Origin: Syngnathus acus
Lineage: Eukaryota; Chordata; Actinopteri; Syngnathiformes; Syngnathidae
Length of the DNA: 64,000 nucleotides
Direction of reading: 5' to 3'
NCBI RefSeq assembly: GCF_901709675.1
Contig: NC_051087.1
Span: 10,803,884-10,867,883 of the forward strand
Shown: positions 11,195-25,862 of the stretch, piece by piece
Numbering within the stretch: position 1 is the stretch's first letter
Layout of the letters: every line of letters starts with the position of its first letter
Made by a program: the position numbers and the translations under genes
Notes under the pieces: generated by a model
Database searches by the model: none
Told to the model about the DNA's origin: nothing
What the model saw: the letters and a program-made list of their open reading frames with translations, nothing else

Positions 11195-12711
11195 CTGTAA
11201 GAGGAGAGAGAAACAGTAAGAAAAGGCAGAGGTGGGGCCAAAAGCGGACTGCGATATGAGCACGTTTTTATCTTTGCATATGTCATACAATGTCCACCTG
11301 ATCGACATAAAACAGTTAAGTTGGTGAGTTCACTTCCTTAAATCCATCAAAAATGACAGTACAAAATACATATTCCATATTTATGGTGCTTTACAAAGGC
11401 ATGAAGCGCGAGGAATCCTCAAACTGGAGGAGTAATAGAAAGAACACAGACAGAATGGCAGCAGTGAACTGAGAACAACTGGCCAAAAAGTTTGAATTTC
11501 AACATCTTCATTAAGTGCATAAAAAACAAACTTGTGTTGTCACTTGTGGCTCTTGCTTCTTTAGAACTCCAGATTATGAGGTGTTTATGGGGGATTTAAG
11601 AGAGGACGGAAGTGTGTAATGTGATAATCTGGAGTTTGGTGGTAATTTACATACGCAATGGAAATACAGAACAGTACAATGGTCAATAAAGTAATATCAG
11701 TATAAGATTATAGTCGGAGCAGAAAACATTATGCTGTTAATGCTGATGTGTATGACAGTGATTTTAAATCTGAAGACCTGGAGTTGTATTTTTCCTCAAA
11801 TATTTAATATGAATTGTGAATTAAACATCAGCATTTAGAGGTTCCACTATTGTATACGCCAGTGTTTTCTCAGGCGAGCAAGAATTTGCAAGTGCATCCT
11901 CAATTCACTTTGGCATAAGACATTTCTATTTTGTTTCAAATAAACTAACTGGAGAAGATCTGCAATGTTAGAGTTAGTTAGATTACACTTTCTTTCTTTT
12001 TTTTTTATATGAATATTCGCTGCTCAGATGTCATTCTGACTGCTTCTCAAATTTGTTATCCATGTTCCATCTGAAGAAATTATCCATGTTCAGGTGATCT
12101 GAAGAAGCCAATCCCAGCTGAGATAAGAGTTTGTAAACACTGTGGACAGGTCATCGGGCAATTGCAAAGTATATTTTAGTTTGCCATGGTAGTTGACTGG
12201 TTAGCACATCTACAGTTTTGAAAAGTATGGATGCTAAAAACTGCAGAACTAAGAATAAGAAAAGTAACTACACATAGTTTCGTTAATGTTGTTGATGATT
12301 ATTTAAAATTAAGTGGCAAATTGTGTATTGGCATTGATTGAATGCATCAGTATTGGTTATCAAATTAAGCCTTATTAAGAAAAAACAACCTTGCTATGTA
12401 ACTCTGGGATCCCCGAGCACAGTGCGGTTCACTCCGCAAAAACAAGTGGCAACAGAACGAGCTAACGCCTGAGTTCTAATCTCCCGAAAACATCGGGATA
12501 ACGTGCAATCACATGTTGCTATTTCACTTTCATTATAGTTGCTAAAAAGAGGACAATTTTGGACGCCAGTACGTACTTCGTACTATCTTTCACACCCACT
12601 GACCAGCACTTATATGGAAACGTCTCCTCAAAGTTGAGTCAGTCAAAACCTGTGTTGCTGAGAATCTAAACGTGCTCAGTCTGTAAAATGGAACTAAAGT
12701 GTCATACTTAC

Positions 12712-12834
12712 ATGTTTCTTTGATTCGCGTTTGTTGTGTAGTAGGAAGCAGAATTGAAGTTTGCCTCAGTAAATTCAAGATCAGCTGTCACTGCAGCTCG
12801 TTCGCTTTGTGTTCCATTTGGTCGCTGTTAGAGG
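12712..12834 (-). other. Candidate noncoding first exon of the TRAK/HAP1-family gene
   Basis: On the minus strand a consensus donor (AACAT/GTAAGTATG, last exon base 12712) follows about 120 nt of mixed-composition sequence. That stretch lies directly downstream of a ZNF143/THAP11-like site. A start site near 12.83 kb fits. No start codon with a usable frame was recognised in it. Confidence 0.42.
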
Positions 12835-12853
12835 GCATTATGGGTAATGTAGT
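12835..12853 (-). promoter_or_regulatory. ZNF143/THAP11-type promoter motif
   Basis: The minus strand reads ACTACATTACCCATAATGC, which matches 16 of 19 positions of the well-known vertebrate promoter element ACTACAATTCCCAGAATGC bound by ZNF143 (Staf) and THAP11. Such sites sit close to start sites of widely expressed genes. It marks a likely promoter at 12.84 kb. Confidence 0.5.
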
Positions 12854-12870
12854 TATTTACTCAGCACGAC

Positions 12871-16135
<3,265 letters not shown>

Positions 16136-16202
16136 GCGCAATACATTGCGCGAGCAGCAGTGGTGGAGAAAGCAGGGTGGGGTCGCTGTGAAGGGGGCGG
16201 AG
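16136..16202 (+). promoter_or_regulatory. jup promoter elements: GCGCAAT palindrome and GC box
   Basis: A perfect inverted repeat, GCGCAAT-AC-ATTGCGC, lies at 16136-16151, and a GC box (GGGGGCGGAG, Sp1/KLF type) at 16193-16202. The surrounding 16.1-16.8 kb is the most CpG-rich stretch of the window. No TATA box is seen. Position just ahead of the noncoding first exon supports promoter function. Confidence 0.5.
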
Positions 16203-16399
16203 TCTGCTAGGAGGTGACGCGACTGTTGGGGCTTTCTTGTGCGTTCTGTGGAGTGAGTGAGAGCGAGGACAACGGCAGTGCTGCAGAGTGGAAGAGAGAA
16301 AGAGTGGCAGAAAGTTGCGGAGCATACCAGATAGTGTGCTGTCCTGAGGGGAAAAAAACAAATCTATCTTGGAATACGCTCATCTGTGAAACTCGGCAG
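16203..16399 (+). other. jup: jup noncoding first exon
   Basis: GC-rich sequence ending at a consensus donor (CTCGGCAG/GTGAGT, last base 16399). The 5' limit is a guess from the GC box. No ATG frame in it leads into plakoglobin; the next exon carries the start codon. Splicing from here to 25840 would remove a 9.4-kb first intron. Confidence 0.65.
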
Positions 16400-17151
16400 G
16401 TGAGTTTCACCAAATGAACATTATTTCTCCTAACTGTGCTTCCCCCCCCCGTGTATTTCTTTTATTTCTGTGAATGGGCACCTCCAAACTACATGATCAA
16501 ATCACTCGTAATTCTTGTAACAATGCATTTCTACGTGTTGCACGTTTCAAATGAAGCTTTCTGTTTTTGAAGCCCTCCGTTCTATTTCCGCGTGGCTCGC
16601 ACTGGCTACTGTTTGAGCTGGAGTCATCGACACTTTACGGTTTTCTCCCGTCACTGTTTTTCAGACTTATCTCTTTGAAATCAAATAGTATTTTATGGAG
16701 GGGGGAGGGGGGTATGCGTTCAGTATCGATGGTTTCGTGACGTCACTCACTCAGTGGCGAGCGCTCGCAAAGTTCAACGTGTGCGCGTCCGCGCGCGCGT
16801 GAGGCAGGTGAATAACTGAACGCTATTTCATTATGTATGTTTTTTCTCATGACGCGATTTCGACTCACTTTTTGGGTACGGTCCATGCTGCTTTGTCTTG
16901 CAGAATAGTGGATCTGTATAGCTCAACAGTTTTTTTTTCTGTGCGGCATGGGAGTACCCCCATTGAGAAATGCATTCGGGCAGAACGAGGTTTGAGAAGG
17001 GAAAGACGGGAAAAAAGTAAACGGAACAAAAATGTAAATAAAGATAGAGAATTATTGCAGTATAACTCCAGTAACGTTACAGTACATAGGAATACATCTA
17101 TAACCATAAGCAATATCAGACTTCTTATGCATAAAGGTTTTGGTCTGATAG

Positions 17152-17379
17152 GGAAGAGGATTTAGGGCCAGTGAAGAAAAAAAACCGAGGGGTGACAGGA
17201 TTCTGACTTTTTTCTCAGAATTCTGACTTTAAAGTCAGAAGGTGGGAATTCTGACTTTATTCTCAGAATTCTCACTTTAAAGTCCAGAATTCTGAGAATA
17301 AAGTCAGAATTCTGAGAAAAAAAGTCAGAATCCTGTCACCCCTCGTTTTTTTTTTCTTCACTGGCCCTAATCCTCTTCC
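17152..17379. repeat. 228-bp imperfect palindrome (hairpin element)
   Basis: The left arm starts GGAAGAGGATTTAGGGCCAGTGAAG and continues with 'GAGGGGTGACAGGATTCTGAC'. The right arm ends with the reverse complement of these ('GTCAGAATCCTGTCACCCCTC...CTTCACTGGCCCTAATCCTCTTCC'). Between them the units TTCTGACTTT and AAAGTCAGAA alternate, so the whole element can fold on itself. It is probably a foldback-type nonautonomous transposon; no coding capacity. Confidence 0.85.
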
Positions 17380-17880
17380 GTAGATAGGTTATGCTTATGC
17401 TAAAAAAAAAAAAAAGTCAAATGAACCATTAAATACTGTGAAAGGCAGTTTATTTATTTATTGTTTTGAGAAATGCTGGTCTGCCTCCGGGCCAGTTTTA
17501 GTCCAAATTTACAGACTTGAGTGTTTCCAGTATTGCATATTTGCATATATTGACCTAAATACAGAAATGAAATAAAGAACCTCAGTGAGATTTGATGAGA
17601 CATAATGTAACAATAGGTCATCAGGGGGGAATAAAAATCCCATTACGGTCATTACACTTTGAGTCCACAAGGTACCTTAACTGGTTTTGCATTAGTTCAG
17701 TTTTGGGGTCATATGTCACAATGCTGGACCATTCCTGAGAAACAACTTTTATCGACTCAACTTAATGAGAGTTAACTTACTTAACAATTTAACTTAGTCT
17801 TGTAAGCATTCACTATGAAAGCGTTATATAATTGTACCAAACAAGTGTGGCGTAAACACAAATCAGATTACAATATACAG

Positions 17881-18237
17881 ACAGCACGACCCGCACTGGT
17901 TAGCACGTCCGCCTCACAGTTCAGAGGTGCAGGTTTCGATTGCAGCTGCAGCCTTCCTGTGTGGGGTCTGCATGTTCACCGTGCCTGCGTGGGTTTCCTC
18001 CAGTGCTTTGGTTTCCTCCCACATTCCATAAACATGCATGGTAGGCCGATTGACCTTCCAAATTGCCCCTAGGTCTGATTGTGAGTGTGAATGGTTGTTT
18101 GTCTATATGTGCCCTGCGATTGGCTGGTGACCAGTTCAGGGTGTCCCCCGCCTCTTGCACAACCATCTGCCCTACCACTTGCAACACTCGGAGTCGTAAT
18201 GATAAGCAGTTCAGACGATGAATGAATAAATATATAT
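17881..18237 (+). mobile_element. tRNA-derived SINE, diverged copy in jup intron 1
   Basis: Same family as the copy at 9787-10152 but in plus orientation. It shares GCACTGGTTAGCACGTCCGCC, 'CATGGTAGGCCGATTGA', 'AAATTGCCCCTAGG' and 'CAGGGTGTCCCCCGCCT'. The A box is damaged, the B box reads GGTTTCGATTGC, and the tail is GATGAATGAATAAATA. Near-identical 11-bp repeats flank it (ACAATATACAG at 17870-17880, ACAATACACAG at 18238-18248), taken as an aged target duplication. Confidence 0.85.
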
Positions 18238-21200
18238 ACAATACACAGGATATAAAAACTAGAACCTCCCAACTGACCAGAATGAAGAAGTTTTTTTTTT
18301 TTTTCCCCGAATTGCAATATGTGAAGCTTCCATGTACTCAACAAGTTCTTTCATCGAAACCGAAATAAAGAACCGACTCCAGCTGGTTGATGATTTTGCT
18401 ACTCTTCAAGCGAAAGTGAATTCACAAAAAAAAAACTTTGTAGAGGAATATATATTTTCTTTTTTCTTGTTGTTTTGGGCTCATGGAAAATATGGTCGTT
18501 TTAACCACTGAATCAAACCACAGTAAGAACAATAGTCTGGAGATTAACTTGTTTTCAAAATAGTAGGAGCCTCTAAATGAAAACCCCCCACATTTGACCT
18601 CAACAGCTAATTCCATATCGGGGCCTTGACACATCAGTAATGCCTGACACAAAATAATGAATCATCCCTCCCTTACATGGTCTTACTACAACTCCGAGCC
18701 AGCCAAACGTCTCGCGCTGCTGCCAAACTGGCCTTGATATAGTTGCTCCAGGCTTGACAAGAAAACATTTTTCCAATCCTGCTTAGCGGTGGTCACGAGA
18801 GCACACATTCCTTTCATTTAACTTCATGAGTAATTCCGCTGAAATCAGCATCAAGGCGGAATGACTTTCATCTCATCCGCCTTTTTTCGATGCGATTAAG
18901 TCTTGTCGCGTCCAACTTTTTACATCTGTCGATATAAACTCGGGCATGGTTTGGCCGTGTAATGAGATTTTGTGCTAGTTTAATCAAATCGCATCATCTT
19001 TAGTGGCGTGAAACGCAAGCCAAGCTACACTGTTGTCCTTTTGTTTACTATATTTGCAAAGACACCATCACAGTCATTTTTTCCAAGAAATCCAGTTTGT
19101 TTAAGTAGTTGAGACGTCAGTGCGTTGTGTCTGCTGTGCTGCAGCAGACAGCCCCCCCACTCCACCCCCCGGGTCTGAAAGCTACACCCGTCTGCTCTCA
19201 AAGAGGAAAAGGGGGGTGGATGGGTGCTGGGGGCGCAGTAGGGGGTGAACTTGCCTTAGATTTCACCGATACAGCTGTGGTGGCACAGTGATAATCTCTC
19301 CCCTCCTGCTTAATTCCCTCATACTGTCCTACATTAGCAGAGCAAGGGGCCAGGAGATCCTTGCGTTTATAAATAGGTCTACACTTCGCAAAGGGGATTA
19401 CTCGACGGCATGTAGCCGAACCTCTTTGTTTGCTTGGAATAATTCATTTTCCTGTGGATTCGATGTCTTCCCCCCCCTCAATTGTTGGTGCACAATGATG
19501 GCCGAGCCAGTGCGACCCACGGGCTCAGTCGCAGCCCGGCGTACATGTCGCGTGGCCTGTTACGTGTTCGCATATCACCTTGCCGCTATGCTCTGCTGTT
19601 CCCAGAGAGTAAAGAACGCAGGGAGATAAAGTTTCTGGATGGCCTTCAGGCTTCACTCGACTGTAGGTGGTTTTATCGGCATCAAAGTAGGCTAAAGAGG
19701 AAGGACTTCCTGTGGATTACATTTATATTTTCATCTGCCAATTTCCCTAGCTCCAGCTTCAAAAACAAATGTTTAGGCAGCATAAAACATCTGAAAAATG
19801 AATTGTCATCTCTGTAATTATTTTCACTAAAGCAAAAGTTATAGGGCCATCAAGCTTCCATTCCACCTCTGCTGTGTTCTTCATGCATATATTATCATTG
19901 TTGTCATTACGGGCCATGTATCTCAAGCAAGAGGCTATAAACTTGAATTTGGTTTAATGATTCCTTTGTACTGAACCTTGGTGTCTTTGCTCATTTCCGA
20001 GAGCAGAGCACAAGGGTGTGGTTCTCAAGTCAGCAGGGACACCGACTGTACTTGTTGGATAATAAATATAAAGACACGGCAGCATCTCAAAAGGAAAGCA
20101 TTGTTTTTTTTCTCAATATATGTCTTTACAAACTTTTTATGTTTAATGTATTTGTTGCTTCGGTTCTGAGCAGGCTTTGTCCTTATCAACTTAGCAGCGC
20201 ATTCTTTATGCTGCCATTACACGTTCCCCCTGTTCTCCCAGGCAACCTTCGTCTAGCTCTATTGAGATTGTATTCTCCCTGAAAAATTCATCATCTGTCA
20301 GAACGCCTCACTGTGCAACCACACACTGATGCGTGGCGGTTTGAGCTTAAAGTGCTTGTCCGTCCGTCCGTTCGTCCGTTCCCATACATGGCTTTGGCCA
20401 CCACACTTGGCCACTGAGCACAGACGTTTCTGCTTCTTTGGTTGCAACCAATAGAGACACTTGAATCCCAGGTTGTTTTTCACACTGACAGCAGTACTGG
20501 GACAATACCGCTACTCTTTCCCATTCTTGAACACAGTAAAGCTCTGTGTTCAGTCACATACTTTGTTCCTCTTCATTTCCTTTCAACCTGCAACCAAACG
20601 TTTCATTGGATGGGACTTATGGAGCTCCAAATGCAAAAGTGGGAAAAAATCTTCAGCTCAAACATTTGAAAATGGATGTTGTGCAAAATTTGGGTTAGGT
20701 AGTATTTTGTGGAATTTAGTCATTTGATGACTTCCTGATACAGAAGAAAAACTTGCAACATCACAGCTGAGTTGTCAGCTTTCCCACGAACAAATGAGAA
20801 ATGGTGAATGATTGGCTCAAGGCGAGCACTTCTCGTGTAATTTATTTAATCTCATTGTATCGGCCAGTATGTTAGAAAAGAAGAAATATTTCCAAATGTG
20901 GTTTCCAACAAATATCACGGGTATATCTGGTGAGAATTTGAGGCTCCATTAGGTGGGTGAGTGTGGCAGCAGATGGGCCATGCCACAACTTCACCGCGGC
21001 TAGCTTGGCCAGAACTGAGCAGAGGGCTCAGTGGGGCTCAAGAACCTCTGTGCTTGGCAAACAGCCAGCCGTTGCAACTCAAAAAGCAGAATCTATCATC
21101 CTCATATTGCAATCGGCTTTAAGTGTTGTCATCCATGTTTACCTAAACGTAACTCCACACGGCTTCTATCTGGAGGACATATGTCAGGTTAATAAAGTGG

Positions 21201-24200
21201 TAGAAGTATTGCAGTATCAGATTTTTTTTTACAAGTGCATTCTAGGGCCATCCCAAACATGAATGTGCAAGTTTGTCATGAGAACAATTACAGTTGTGTA
21301 ACTTCAAAGAATTGAAAGAGTTCTGTGGCTCAATACATTGTGGTGACTGACCCACAAGCGTGAGACAAGTACGGTACTTTTAAGGCAGGCGAGGGAGTTG
21401 TACAGTACATATTTTTGGGTGTAAAGGGAGTGTCTGATTTACTTGAAAGAGTTGAAAGGGAGTGGCTGACTGCCTGATGTGAAAACTCTCCATTTTGTTG
21501 TGCAGAGGCAGACACTTTGTCGCCTTCTCATTATTTACCGCATCCCCACAATTTCTTGGTTTCTTGGTCTTTCCGTTAAAATAAATTTTAAAAAAATGAA
21601 TGCATCGTTAAGATAGTTGAAGGAAGTGTTTTTTTACGTTTCCTGTAAAATACGTCCTTGTTTTGTTATGTCACACAAATGTAGTATTTTATACATCGCA
21701 CCAGATGCTGGAGGTGACGTCATAAAATCTTAATATTTGATTGTAGGCTGTGTGAAAGCACCTCAAATATGCAAAGCCAAATACACTCCTCACCATTTTC
21801 GTCCTTCTTTATCAACCTCGTGTAATCTGATACTGCACAACACATGGGCCCCTCCTCAGAGATGTTTCCTTTGATTCACAATAGATTGCGCTCCACGCTA
21901 TTTTCCAGCCACCAAACTGCTTCTTTTGGCCACAGTCAACCGATTGGAAGTAGCACAGTAGTATTTCATTCACTGGTGTGCATGCTCTCCTTGAGCGTGT
22001 TGCTGGCAAGGTTTCCAGATCAGCAAAAGAGGGGGAGCGGGTTGGTGCTGTATCTGCCACTTTTAGACACTTTTAATTTGTGTGTTGCGCAACCGCGCAT
22101 CAGAGTGTCATTTTCCATTCTTTCCCTGAGTTTTTGGCATCTTGCTTTTGCTGTCGTCTGGTTTCCATCATGTGTCTGTTCTAGTCAATTTACCAAAACA
22201 CTCTCTCTCACAGTGTTTTTCTAAAATTAAGGCCAGCAACTGTGAAGCCGATCACATAATTCCCCGATAAGTGTGTCTCTAAAGTTTTGTGGCTATCAAA
22301 CTTTTGCTTACGTACAGCTTTTTTCAAATAAATGTCTCCTCTTGAATCCAGCACTGGTGTTAGGTAATTTCGACCACTTCCTGTCATTCGCCACATTGAA
22401 TTCATTAGCCGTGCATCACTTCACATTCTTCCATATTGATTGATTCCAAACATCTATCCCTTTAACCCCGTTTTATATTGCTGAAGCTTTTGTTAGGCAT
22501 GAGTTAGGGCATGTGTGACTTTGGTACCAGCAAGGTTTGTGGTGTGTTAAGATGTAGCCTGTTGCTATGTCAAGAGGACTGGACTGTGAAAGTTTGTGCT
22601 GATGTCTTTAAGTTATTGTGGAAATGTTTAAGAGAAGTCAGAATGTAGCACAGGGGTCAGGAGTTGCGTGTTTCCGGAGCCAGACGATACTTCTAATACT
22701 TAATCTGTTTTTGTGCAGATGGTGCAAGCATTGCAGATGTGTGATAGCATAATCTGCTTTATTTGCGCGTCAGTCTATAAACATGACATTAGCAAGCCTG
22801 TTAAAAATTAAGACCAAACAAGGCATCTTACTGGTTGACATTAGTATGTTTTTTTTTTTTTTTTTGAAAATACAATTTTAAAATGAAAGTGTAACTGAAA
22901 TACCACCTTGTTGAATAAAAGCATACAAACAGAGGGCATTTTTATGTCCTTAAAAACAGGGATTATTCTGCCTGCAATCAAAAACACAAATGAAAAGCTT
23001 TTGCTGTTTTTTTTTAGATCATGCATGTAATATTCATCATCAAGGTGGCTTGCTTGCCCTTTATGCAATGTTGTATTTTACTTGTTTCAAATACAAACTA
23101 AAAAAATACTTTTGGTATTCTAAAATAGCATCAAACTATTCCAGTTCCTTATTTAGCATGACATAAATGGATTTTTCAAGCAAATAACACGCAATATACC
23201 TCTGAGTATGTTGAACTCAATACTAATTTTCAAAGTCATAGCTCAAGCAAAAGACACATTTTTGTAGTATGTATGTTGAGATCCACTCTGAAGTGGAACC
23301 AGCATTCATCTCCAACCCCCTGGGCCTCCTGCCTGAGCTGATTCATTCCTGCTGTGACAGAAAGAAGCGCTTAGGCCAGCAAAGTCCAAATCTGGCTCAC
23401 TGGAATGTCTTTTACAAGTACACTCAGTGTGAAAATGCACAAGTGTTTTTCCTATCTATTAGACGTTAATGGCTAATGGTCAGCGCTTGAGTGAGGCCTT
23501 CCAGTAAGATGTTGGGTGTATTCTTCCCAATCATTTCATGCGTATGCACGCCCCCCCCACACACACACACACGCTAATGCCACACCCCTATTGAGAGCTT
23601 GTCACCTCTTGGGAGTGTAGAGACACTCCCTGTCGAGCATGCCTGAGTGAAGGGGGAGCAGTTAGGTTTCTCATGATTAAGCACTTCATGACAATTTCCA
23701 TTGTGACTGAAGCATCTTCATAAATGAATGAGCAAGTCGTTGGGATAAATTTAACAAGTCAGGTTTGCGGCGGGGTGGGGGTGAAAAACACGAGCAATGT
23801 ATTATGTCTGTGTGGAATGTCACGGTAGCGTTTTAGCAGCGCTGCTCAACAACATAAGCCAAGCGTTTCTGTTGCAACTTGTTCACCTGTGCACTGTTGT
23901 TCAACTGAAAAGAAGCCCCTCATCTCATGCTCCACATGGAGGACGTTGCGAGACAGCGGGCGTTTTCCTTCTTAGGAAAGCACGTTGCTCTACGCAATTC
24001 TGTATTTGTGGTAATTGTGCTGATGGCGCAATGTACAGTGAGAGTTACTTATTAACTGGGAGAGACCATAGTCCACACAGAAGTACACAATAATAAACTT
24101 GAACTTTGATAGTATCATGATTTTTTTTTTAGTTGGGGCTACTTGAAAATTTGTGAGTAGCAAATCAAGCAAACTCTCTTATCCACACAGGCGAACCTTT

Positions 24201-25862
24201 ATTTAGCCATCAGGTGGGTCAGCAAATCAAATCCCTACTGACCACGGGCCAATGCAGGTTTTTTTTGGTTACCTTGGTGATATGTGGGTGTGTCACAGCA
24301 TTGCAACAGTTCGCTGAACCCACTGCCCTGGAAAACAAAGCCAACAACTACTAAACGCTGGTTGGGATTAACAGGAAACTTGTGCGGTTTATCAGCAAAA
24401 TATTTCTGTGGATGCATATCTGTGTTGATAAACAGACTTTGGTCACTTACCACCCTAATGGGCAAGAGGCCACACCCAATAGGAGTGATTTACACGCATA
24501 TGAGTCATTGCCTTATCATGTAGCATGTTAGTGCAAGTAAGTAATCAAGGGGCCTGGTTAGGCAGGATCTGCAGCTCCACACAACTGCTGAGACAGTGCT
24601 CCAGGCAACTGGAGTCTGCACAGAGAGAAAAAAAACAAGAGCTCAAAGTGGGTTTGTTTGTGTTGTTTGTCTAAACTATACCAATTGCAATTACTCTGAC
24701 CCTAAAACGAGGTAAAATTTGATCCCTGGAAAAAACATTGGTTCTTTACATTAAGCCATGGGCTAAATGCTAACTTTGATACAATACACCTCCAAATGTT
24801 GACTCGGTTTGAATTTATCCACAGATGAAACGAGGAGGAGATGGTATTTACCTTCAATTGTGCGAATCATTTCAGTGTTTTGTATCTTCTTAAAAGTCCT
24901 CAGAAGACTTTTAAAGTGTGAACGCCCGGGCGTCCGATGAAGCATCGGCTTTATTCTTTGTACATGCGAAGGGCACAGTGGATGCTTTGTGTTATCACTC
25001 AGATGTCTGAGACTATTAAAAATGCAGATGTTTCTGTGATGAGGAGAGATTCTGTGGTGGACAATATCGCAGCTGCAGGAATGAGCAAGAAGAAAACATT
25101 CCTTCGTGCCTGCTTTTTTTTTCTTTTTCCTTTTTTTTATATCATTAAAGAAAGCAATTGACTGGAAATAAGTAGCTTGTGTATGCGGAGAACTAGAGAA
25201 ATGGAGCAAGAGTAAGAAATTAGATCATGCTTTTATCGTACACTGCTACAAGAACGATTTCATCTGAAAAGGGTGTTTTGTAAAGACGGGAAGTCTTTAT
25301 ACCAGACATGCTCTGACAAATGCCTGTTACGTCATCGGAATGCTGATTAAACACACTATCGACATCTCGAAAAAGCCCAGGGATGTTGGATCTCTTTTTG
25401 TCCACTGAGCAATTTCTCTATATTTGTCAGTAGTTTCAGTTGCAGGCGTTTGTGAGACGAGCTTGGGTGCGACATTCACAGCACGCATTTCACATGTACA
25501 CACGCTGCCCTAAAACCAGTGGGACAGGTTCCAGTTTGTGGTGTGTCAGCAATAGGCTGCTCCCACAACCTATTTTTTCTGGGCGTAGGCTTGAGGGTGA
25601 GAGGTCAGAAAGCCCAGCGAGCATTCCTAATTTACAGAAGCCTCTAATTTCAATCTACTACTTGACTCGACTCCTCACAAATTGTTGTTAGCTTTCAAAT
25701 ACGCTCGCTTCCACTCTCGTTTGAAAAAAAGGAAGGCTTGTTTATCTGTGTTCTTGCAACAGCAATAAGAGGAAATGTGTCATTGTAAATACAGAACAAG
25801 ATGATAAATACAATATTCTTGGCTTTTTTTTCCTTTTAGGTGTTTAACTACAGGAGACAAGG

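Larger units (their letters stand above)
16400..25839 (+). other. jup: jup intron 1 (9.4 kb)
   Basis: Runs from the donor at 16400 to the acceptor CCTTTTAG before 25840. It contains a 228-bp palindrome at 17152-17379, a diverged SINE at 17881-18237, a (CA)n run at about 23.56 kb and many short frames that look random. A CpG-rich stretch (16.74-16.81 kb) lies close to the first exon. No other exon was recognised. Confidence 0.6.

Noticed and set aside
20357-20383. GTCCGTCCGTCCGTTCGTCC run as a structured element
   Set aside because: A short impure tetranucleotide repeat with no partner; not worth a feature.
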